Assembly (NCBI GenBank): GCA_003260075.1
Contig: QLIY01000177.1
Coordinates: 80,074 to 144,073 of the forward strand
Source of the DNA: Phallusia mammillata
Taxonomy: Eukaryota; Chordata; Ascidiacea; Phlebobranchia; Ascidiidae
DNA length: 64,000 bases
Direction of reading: 5' to 3'
The notes beneath the pieces are model-generated. The model did no database searches, was not told where the DNA came from, and was given only the letters and a program-made list of their open reading frames with translations. Position 1 is the stretch's first letter, and the number at the start of each line of letters is the position of its first letter. Positions 42,301-53,700 of this stretch are shown here, in pieces. Made by a program: the position numbers and the translations under genes.

Positions 42301-45300
42301 CATGAAACGCACCTTACATCGTGCAAAAAGTGGGGAAGGTGGTTGGTCGGTGGATGCCAAGATCTGGATACATCGCAATGTTTGCTTAAATATGAATGCA
42401 GAAAGTTCCACCATAACAAACAGCATTAAATTCCTTGAAGAAAATGGCTACCGCAGGTACAGCTATTTATTTTTTTACTTTTGTCCTCGCACGAACTCGA
42501 TTTTAAACAAGCGAATTTTCGCATGTGCGGTTTTTGCAGCTGTCACGACTTTGTGGTAAAATATTGCGATGTGGTTTGCCAGTAATCATGCACGAATGCA
42601 ACGAAATTATTCGACTGTCACCGCCTTTGTCGGCTACAATAAACATGAAAGTAAGTAAATATCCTTCATAATTACAGTGATTCACTTTCTATTAATTAGA
42701 CCACATGTAATTTTCCGATCGCTGCGGTATTATTTAACACAAACGAAAAAGGGAGTCTTGGATAGCAGCTTCAGCTTCGAAAAACAAACGACATGTATGG
42801 CGAAATAATATCCAAGCAGATGACAAATTACCTACAAACGCAAATCTAATCTAGAAAATTTGTTATGCCACATAAAAACGATAAATGGCGGTCGTTGAGA
42901 CCAATGCAAATTGAAGATAGGATATAATTCTTACTCCAACCTGATATAGCGGAGGCATATCCCGATTAGAACGTCGATAATCATAATGCTTGGCGACCGG
43001 GTTGAAATGTCGCCGTAAAACTGATTCCCGCTCATGGATTGTTGGTGGCGAACTAACAACTCCTGGGTACAAAGTCCGCAGAATATTTAAAACTCAATCG
43101 TTTTGAATCAGGGTTTCATAATCAGATGCTTGCATAGATTGGTTTTAATTTAACAAAAAAAAACTGAATGTAACGCTTTTTTTATTCCACAAAATGAAAA
43201 AGGGCCACAAACAAAACTTAGGTCGAGTATATACAACTAATACACCAAAATGCTTTAAACGGTCACGTTGTAGTCAAAAACATATTTTTTTACACAGTGC
43301 GAAAGTCAAAAGTACGTTCTAAATGTAAATGTAGCCTTCGGGCCTTTCAAACTTAACCTTCTAGTACACATATACAATCAAGTTCCAACCTGGATAGCTG
43401 ATTGGCCAGTCAAGTATGAAGTGTGCGACGACATTTGTGTTGTGGAAGCGGTGTATGTGAAAAGGCGAGGATCGCATTCAAACAAGGAAAGGATAGAGCG
43501 CAAGGCGTATAACACTCGATGAGTATCGAACGATTCCTGTGGAAACGAATTAAAGCACATTACGTCACCAATTGCGTGATAGGTTGAATTTCAACCAATG
43601 GAGAAAACGTGTCTAATCTTTTTTTTTAAATAATTACAAAAAATATTTTTAATTAAAAAAATTGTTTAAAATCGTTAATTGTTTTTCACCATATAATACA
43701 TAACGCCTAATAAAGATTTCAAAATTAAGTTTTTTTTTCGGTTCACAGTGGATATAATTATGTGGGGGGGGGGGGCCATATAATACATAACGCCTAATAA
43801 AGAGTTCAAAATTAAGTTTTTTTTTCGGTTCACAGTGGATATAATTATGTGGTTCACATACTATTATTAACAGAATAGTTTTATTTGCATTAATATCAGT
43901 AATAGAATAAAACTTAAACGAATTTAAACCAACCTTATACAAGAGAATATTACTGTGTGAAGCAATTTTGTGATTCTTCACGTCATGAGAAATTTTGCGT
44001 TGAGATTTACCAGAATCAACTTGTTCAGTCGAAATTTTCCTCTTTTCCTCACAGGTTTTGGCAAAGGTTGTGCTGAAAACAAACAAAAAGAAGTTGAAAA
44101 TAGAAAAAACGTGTATCAAAAGCTTTGCTAAGCGTATGCCGAAAATTGAAATATGTTGGTTGTGGTGGATGTGACAATGTAACCAAACTCAAGATAACAT
44201 GTAGCATTTTAGAAAGTAGAAAAAAATGAACTTTTTTCAAACATGTGAACCTTTCAAACATTTATATCTGCCATGCAGGCATTGGCCTTTAAGCAACACG
44301 TTCGAAGGGCAAAAATGGCGTTTATTTAGTTCAATAGGTAAATTACTTAATCTGTTGCAATAACATGAAGAAGGCGACTTGTAGAAACGTTAGTATAAAA
44401 ATACAATTGCCAGAAGAGCTCTACAAACTTGATACTATGCCTGGCAGCAACAGCGGGGGGGGGGCGTATAAGACGTAGAAACGTTACGATACAAATACAA
44501 TTGCCAGAAGAGCTCTACAAACTTGATACTATGCCTGACAGCAACAGCTTATGTATGTGTTGCAATAATATCTTGATTCCTAGCAAAGCAGAAAAATTCT
44601 AAATATAGAACATCAATGACTAAAATATCACATTTGGAATGCCCGAAGATCGCTTCATAAGGAAGTGTGTGCATTTGCAGGAAATAATCTACATTTAAGT
44701 TCGTACATTAGGAGTCATCGCAGATTGCATCATCCCGCTGTCAGTGAGCTATCTGCGTGCACCACGCACTATCCCGGAACGTGATGTTACGTGAAGTGGA
44801 GGGAAACGCCCGTATAGGAAAGCTATTGGCAGCCAATAAAGGGGGGGGGGATATCCCGGACATGATGTTACGAGAAGTGGAGGGAAACGCCCGTATAGGA
44901 AAGCTATTGGCAGCCAATAAAAATCGAATGATCCGTACAAATGTATTGTCACTCTTACATGATCACAAATGCAGCTAAAAAACATTTGGCACCTATCAGT
45001 AAGATTTTCAACCGGAAAATGCATGTTTAACCCGCGCAGTTTAAAAGTCGTTTTCTAATTACCGGCGATTAGGTTCAAGTATGAACAACCACGGACACTC
45101 AGGTTTCGTCAAAAAAAGTACCGAAAGGACGCAATTATGAGATAAAATTAAGATGCCACTAGAAGAAAAGTTTAATCCTGGTTTTTGGGGTTTGTGTGCA
45201 TTTGAAGTTGTCGGTTGTATAGAGTAATTGAAATAAAAATAATGTACCGAAAGAGTGGTTCAAACTCAGGTGACAAAAAACTGATCGATCTCTAAAATTT

Positions 45301-47737
45301 GAAACCAATTTCAATAATACTCATGACATAAGTAATAGTCTTATTCAAGATAACAAGCCCATTATAACTTTGCTGAGAAAAATTTCACGCTTATATACAA
45401 AGCAGCACAGTTTGTGTTACTTTCCTTGACCTCAAAACAAAATGGAAACGCCCACTTATCGCTTGCAAACCCATCATCTGCAAATCGCTTGAAAATGATG
45501 TGAGATATTGATTTCGGTGAAACGAAACGCGTTCGAAGACATCATTACCGGAACCCAGTGGCATTGGGTAGGGTATGTGACGTAAACCGCAAACGGACTG
45601 GCTTCAACTCACGTTTGCAGGTAATGCAGTGAATCTTTGATAACTTGATCAACGATCTGATGAGCTTTTGCGATCAGTTCACTTTCCGTACAAGCTGTTA
45701 ACTTTGACACCAACTCCCTGAAAGCACAAGTACGAGAATTAAAAAGAGAAAAACGAAGCTTAATTTTATATTTCTGTAGCAAGCTTCAATTGTTTTAGAA
45801 AAAATAACACACTTCAAGTCATATTACACATATCGTACAGAAAATTACTTTTTTATAACGTGACTGTTCTTTGCCTATCTATTCGAGCAATAAATGTTAT
45901 GGGCAAATGACAACAACCATCAAAAATAATATGCTGATACTTGATCTTATAATGGGGACACCAAACACAATCCCGGTGGTTTTAAGTAAAGGGAACATTG
46001 GTCAGACGACTCAACCCCCTGGTCGCCATTTGATTTGGTTTAGAAAGTTCACAACAACAGTTCACAAAGTTGACAACGGAATAGCGGACTTCATTGTATA
46101 TTTATTTAGCGTTTCTATTTCGCTTTCAGCTCTTTAGTGCCACCCAGAGACAATAAATCAGCCAATATAAGCACCTGTATTGCGACTTTCCTCTGGCAAT
46201 TTCCGCGATAACAGCAGAAGTTGAAGTCGGTTTTCCGTCCTTCAACGTCAATCTCCTGAAACAAAACAATTTCCTAAAATATTTCCTCATTTAAGAATGC
46301 AAACACAACAAAAACCTTGCCTAAAATCGACTTTTAACTTGGAAGAGTGATGTTCGGATATCGCCTGTAACACACAACGATGACAACACCTGTATTATAG
46401 TCATATTGTAGCTCAACCAATGACAAACAAAATCACCTCTTGTGGAATAAACTCCGAGTTGTTTGACGACTCTGCACTTCTCTTTATTAAAGTTGTCTCT
46501 GTTAAGCAATTGTTAAAAAATGTGTAATAAGGAAAGTCGTTTAAAGGATACAAAACCTCACACTATGAATGGTGGTTTACTTAATTCAACAGAAATATAA
46601 AAGTCAACCAAATCGACTTCTTTTCGAAAACCTATTAAGGCAACCAGGGGAATCATTTTTTAAATTGGGTGGCTTTTATTTGATCTAATCCGTTATTTTT
46701 ATCATTGAAAGATGATAATGGATGCAGCTTACAGCTGTAAACTGAAAAATTTTGACTAATTTGGGGGGGGGGAGACTTCTTTTCGAAAACCTATTAAGGC
46801 AACCAGGGGAATCATCTTTTTAAATTAGGTGGCTTTTATTTGATCTAATCCGTTATTTTTACCATTGAAAGATGATAATGGATAGTGATGGGACGATACC
46901 AGATTTTGAAGCGAGTACCGATACCGAGTGGGGGGGGGGATACTATACATTAGTGCAGGGGTCACCAAAGTCCGGCCCGCGACCACATTTGTTGGTTTGC
47001 CAAATCGTATTGATAACTTTGTATCATTCAAAAAATAATCTACTTCTTACGAAAAATGTAGTAATATTACCTAGTTTAATAGGATTANACACATGCCGAA
47101 AAATGTAATCACCACGTGATAGCGAAAAAGACGTACGTAAACTGGCGGGACTTTTTTCCAATTTTGTACTGTCCGAAGCAAATATTGGCCAAAAGTTGCC
47201 CGTATTCTTATGGTGTAAATCGGCCTTCGGTACTCGCACGTTGGTATCGAAAACTGAGACAAAATATTTCGATACCGAGTACGAGTATCGATACCACTGA
47301 AATCGTTCGATACCATCGATACCGAGTACCGNATCACTAATAATGGATGCAGCTTACAGCTGTAAACTGAAAAATTTTGACTAATTTCGGGGGTGGATTA
47401 ACATATTACTTACCATACATTAGTGCAAATGAAAACACAGTACAATGAAAGCAATTGAATAAAATTATTGGATTTTTGATAGGTTGAATGCCACAATGGT
47501 ATAAAATGTTAAGCAATCGCAAACTTTCAACCAACGAAATACGAACAAACGTCCCACAAATTGACAAAACAATTCCACAAATATTTTACTTAACTAAAAA
47601 TGATGCGTCACCCTTAACGCAAGGAAACAAACACTGAGCATAGTTAACATACCAGCATGGGGGGGGGGACCGGGTACTCGTCCCATCACTAATAATGGAT
47701 GCAGCTTACAGCTGTAAACTGAAAAATTTTGACTAAT

Positions 47738-47787
<50 letters not shown>

Positions 47788-50700
47788 TTAGTGCAAATGA
47801 CAACACAGTACAATGAAAGCAATTGAATAAAATTATTGGATTTTTGATATATTGGATGCCACAATGGTATAAAATGAACGTTACGCAATCGCAAACTTTC
47901 AACCATCGAAATACGAACAAACGCCCCACAATTGACAAAACAATTCCACAAATATTTTACTTAACTAAAAATGATACGCCCCCCTTAACGCAAGGAAACA
48001 AACACTGAGCATAGTTAACATACCAGCATATAGAGGACTGCTTCTAGTTTTCGGGTGTAGTATGACCAGCAAAAATGGTTCGAGAACGCGAAGCAGATCT
48101 TGTTTCTCTAAACATTGACGCAACCACCGATGAACCGTTGTTATGGCGACGCTCGAATTTCCCTCTGTAAGTTGAAAAAGTGGGGAGGATGGATGAGCTG
48201 CTTGAGATTCGGAAAACGCTAAGGTGTCCACTACAGCGAAGAGACATCTGTAAATAATATGCGATTGGTTGTCTGAGTACCGATTTTAACACATATTTAC
48301 AGCGGATGATGTTTACAAAAATTAGATTATTTATTCAAAAACCTAAACTATTTTGGTCGTGTTGAGTTTTTTTCGCTTGGTGTTAGAAAACATGGGGGGG
48401 GGGTTATTAGATTATTTATTCAAAAACCTGAACTATTTTGGTCGTGTTGAGTTTTTTTCGCTTGGTGTTAGAAAACATAGCGACCCAATTGCACCAAAAA
48501 GGAGGAAACAATTGGTGGATAATGGCTAAATCCGCTGCAGCTATACCTACATCCTGTTAAAATGAGTATGTTTTACATTTCTTTGTTTATGAATAACAGA
48601 ATCCTAATAAAACGATTCTATTTAAGGTTTGTTGTGAACGTTTTTGTTCCATTGTTTTAAAGAATTGTGCCCTGACCCTACAATCATCTACGAGTCATAT
48701 TAACGCCACATAAGCTATTGTGCAAACTGAGAACATGTATGATGTAAACTTCTACCATTTTATCAAACAACAATTGCACATATTTTTGCACCAGTTATGA
48801 AACTATGCAAGCAAGCTCAGAAAGTGAGATGCTTTAAGTCAGTGGTTCTCAACCGTGGGTCCGCAAAGCGTTTTCAGGGGGTCCGCGACAACTTCCTAAT
48901 TTTGCAGACAACGATATTGATAAAGCGCAATTTCAAAAATATGTCTCAGCGTTTTAAAATAGCATGAAACTTGTTTAAAATCGTTTTTCATAGGCGACAA
49001 ACCATTATTGAGTTCCGATGTCGCAGCCCAGTCAAAGTGATTGAAATTTTGGTCCTGGACCAAACGTGGTTGGTATATTCTGCACCTTTTTTGGGTTTGC
49101 TTTTAATAAAGAAAAGGACAAAAAATACCAAAACCTTCAAAGGGTACGGTCCGTGATAAGCTTGATAGTACCAAAAGGGGTCCGCAAAGGCAAAAAGGTT
49201 GAGAACCACTGCTTTGAGTTCATAAACTAGCTGACACAAACCAGCAATGTACAACCAAAATTACTATACCTGCTGAATGTGTAGAAATGCCCGTCTAAAT
49301 TTTGTCCAAATTTCTTTCTTGTCAAAATACGTGTAAAATGCCACAGCCGACAAAACTTCATTATTGAGTTGGTTCTGATGGCCTACAAAATATCATATTC
49401 AAAAAAATGTAACACAAGTCAATATACTTCCTAAACTTATTCAAAACAAAATATTTTATTCTAGCTAATTTATCAGATGAGTCATCTCGCTTATTATTTG
49501 ATGATATGTATTTGAACTGTGAGATTCCATTGTGTGTTTTTGACCATTAATGGCAAAAACATATTTAAGCTCATTGTACTATAACCAATTGTGCATAGAT
49601 TCCAGTCATTAGAATACTGTTTTAGATTTAAAGCTGATTTGTCGATAGGCCCCAATACATAGAACAACAGAGACTCGAGTAGATTAAAGATGCAATCCAC
49701 CTGATCATGATGCAAAATGTCTTCCAGTAAAACATCTTCACATCTTGCATCAGTACACATTGAATGCAAACGAACAAGAAGGTGTACACAAGTGAGGTGG
49801 TGATGCCAATCTGATTCATTTCCAATCATCTGTAAATTCAATGTCACAAAAATTTTACAGTGAAAACTTTGGATGTTTGTTAGAAAAATGATTTAAACAT
49901 AAAACAATATGAAATATGCATGTATCTGTGTTAGAAAGAACAACAAACACTGGAAAAAGATTATGTGTTGATTGCTGTAACAAGGGCAAGGAAAAAATTC
50001 CACATTGGTAAAAAAGTTACCTTCCACAGGTCCTTTGAAATCAGTTGAAAGAATGAGGTTTCATCGGGGGGGGGGCATCTGTGTTAGAAAGAACAACAAA
50101 GACTGGAAAAAGATCATATGTTGATTGCTGTAACAAGGGCAAGGAAAAAATTCCATATTGGTTAACAAAAAAGCTACCTTCCACAGGTCCTTTGAAATCA
50201 GTTGAAAGAATGAGGTTTCATCATATAACATTTCAGTATGCATAGAAGACAGGGGTGAAAGAACAGCAACTGACACTGTACCTAAAGCTTTTTCATCATC
50301 CGGACGTTCTTTAAATGAAACAAACAATTAATGTACTAACAAATCAAGATTTCAAATACAACCTGAATTGCAAGTTTTTTCTGTACTTGTATGTTTTATT
50401 ATAGTTATGTATTGTTGTTGCACTTGCACATATGGCTATTTGGAAGTTGGTTGTTGGGAAAGCAACCTTTGTTGTGCCATTGTTAAATGCAGGTGGTTTC
50501 ACATACAAGTTCTTTGTGTGTTATATTCTAAGCAAACTGGCAACTTTGCAACTGGGATGGATCTGAAGAGGATTTCTCACAAAAATTATAGTTGTTGTAC
50601 AACATGAAACACAGTTTGTGAGGAATTTTTTGCTTTATTTGGAATCGGTGGACAGTACTGGCTTAAGCTTTACTTTAGCTGGAAGGATGGGCCATTCAAA

Positions 50701-53700
50701 GTCTTAAGAGTCTAAAGTTAAAACTTGCTTATAATTTTTAAAACTTTTAAAACAATACAAATTACAATGGAACTTCCAAACATTTTAAAAAGTTTTTACT
50801 GACACAGAGGCATGCAAATATAAAACATCTAACCTGCCGACAAATAAACACTCTGGGAGAGAGAAATTAGATCCAGGATTGTGGAAATAGCACAAGATGA
50901 AAACTTAAACCAGTGTATATGATCAGCTGAATCCCAACAGGATACAAATAACAGAGATTTAAACCATGCTGGAAAACTATTGACAAAAAGAATATATTAA
51001 TAAAACTTTCATTTCCAAACCAAAACTCACATTTAATCAATCTTACCAGACACTCTCAGTATTAGTGTTGTGTGTTGGTGATGCTAAGCCACGGTAGTAA
51101 ACAGGAAAACAAGCAAAGTCCAACAACAGTCGGCACAACAAATGGAAGACATTAAGTAAGTTTTCTACTGTGTCAGGGTTGTTTAATGAGTCATCTACAC
51201 ATAAAGCAAATAAAAAACTGATTGTTAAACCCTGATCCTTTTGCTGTGTTTTTTTGCCACTCTGGTTTACGGTTTTACCTGGTCATAACTCACATCTGAG
51301 CAACCCAAAACTTTTACTAAACCTTCATGTTTTACTCTTTTACACTAGATTTGTTTGTTTTTGTTAGAGTTTTTAAAACTGTGAATTATATGCCAAATTT
51401 ATGTATTTTTTAAAGCTGTTATCTTCTAGATAACGTAACAAACAGAAAATATGTTTACCTGATTTATTTGCTATCTGTTTTATTGAGCTTTGAGAATTTT
51501 CGTTGAGATTTTGAGAATCGATTGGTAAGTTCATTCCCTTATCCCTGACAGCTTGAAATATTTCAAGTTGACCAAGGTACTTATCAATATTGCATCTAAA
51601 AATATCCGTCCCAGTAATTACTGCATTGAGATTGTTTTATTAAAGTAGACTGTTACCTGGTTCCCTGCAGAAAAAGTGAAACAAATGTGCAAACAAACTC
51701 ATTGAAGTGTTGGCTGCAATCAGAAACTGAATGTTTGTTCAATTCATCTTCATCTTTATCAGCAGAGGTGGGGTTAGTTTGTTGTACAGTACTGCTGTGC
51801 TACAAAATTTAGGTTTTCATTAAACTGAGTCTAATGAAAATAAATTACACTTTAATAGCCATTAAATACTTGCATGGTTAGTCTTTATTTCATAAGTTGG
51901 TACATGGTTACCTATATTCGGTTCCGAAATTGTTCCAAAAGAAACAAAATCAACTTAACTGCACTCATAAATTCTTGCAAAAAGTTGCAAACTTTTTTTT
52001 GTTTTCAAAACTAATAATTTGGTTTAATTTAATATCAAATGAGTTGAATTGTATTAGATTGCATTCAATATTTAATTGGTCATACTAGATTTTGATGTCA
52101 ACTATTTCATTGTATACGTACATTCAAATAAATGTTCATTGTTGTCAAGTGTATTTAACAGTTTCAAAAAAAGAAAAAAATGCTTTAGTATAAGACAACG
52201 GTAGCAAAACCTGTATTTAAATAATTTCAAAACGAAAAAAATAATGGTATGAATAGTTATGTTTGATAATTGTATATATTGCAAACGTTTGAACTAAACC
52301 AAGCAATACAACCATTTTACTTGTCTAAAAATTAAAGGCAACAAAACTTCAAATAAACTGGTTACCGGACCCATCTTAAACTAAACTTAAATGTTCACAA
52401 GAAATAGCAATTATAAAATAGAATTATTAAAATCAGTTCTTTTATAAATCTAAATTTAAAAACTGGTGCATTTATTCAAAAACATGCTTTATAGTCATAC
52501 CATAGTTAAATATTCTTCAGGTTGTGATGACTGACAAGAGTCCAACAATTTACTGCTGGCTGTGAGGCCACAATTAAGATTTGGTGTGCATTTTTCCGAT
52601 AAACTTGATTTGATGAGATAATCAATTACATGAAACAACACCTCTGGCAAGTAACTTGTACGTACCTGTTACAATAAAATACACTCTTTGCCAATATCTT
52701 TGATTTTTATAAGATATCCTAATAAACAAAACCTACATCCGGAAAGTTTTCAAGAGAAACGATTTCCAAAAATAGTTGAATGAAGTCACAAATGTCCACA
52801 AATGTCACAATTTCATGTGAATTTTGAGCTCTGCAAAACCAATTGTGACAAATTAAGCATTTAGTTACGCGTAATTGAAAAACTTCCACAGAGCAGTAGT
52901 GGAAATAAAAAACAACACATACTTTTCAACAGATAGGTTGGCTAAAATGGTAGATAATAATTTTATAATATGCCGCCATATATATCCAGGTTCAAACACA
53001 TCCAGTAAAAGGTTGACAGTCTTTGTTACTTCTGTAAAGGCAGAGTCTTTTCCACTTTCCACTCCAATCACTTTAAGACAGGACATTGCAGCTTGCAAAA
53101 GTCTGAGCACAATTAATCTCATTAAAAACTGAAAACAGTTAATATTATGGTTTACAAACAGTATTTTGTATGATCATTTACAACCTGAACACATCAATCA
53201 ACAACTCATCGATTATGAGTGGTCCAATTTCTGCTTTGTCCAAAAGATTTACCAACAGTTTTAGAGGATAAAGGTCATCCGCAGAAACAAACTGAGATGA
53301 GAAGTTCACATTAAGAAAAGATACTATAATTTATTGCAAGCTAAATTCGGAAATAATCAATTCAGTGTCTGCAAGTTTTGCTACAAATAAGTTTTTTTCT
53401 GTGGAACAGCGGTAAATTACAGCTACTACTGTAAACAACTTTGGAAACTATATGCATAAAATTGCAAATAAGACTTACATTTGAGCTTTTCCATGTAGCT
53501 TTGATGTGACATTTTTGTTTGTCAAGTATGTACTTGCATGCTTTGATAAGCAGTTCCTTTGAATGTTTTTCAAAAAAAGTGCTCTGGTCTTGTTCGATAC
53601 TGGTACTGCTTTCATGACGCTTGCTTTGGTCAAATCCTAAAAGCAAATATTAAAACATTTCACAACTTAACTTTATGATGGACAAAATGCATTTTAGTCA

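Noticed and set aside
43649-44119. 156-codon minus-strand frame with a repeated motif
   Set aside because: The repeat comes from the duplicated segment around G12; only 43934-44072 is a real DOP1 exon.
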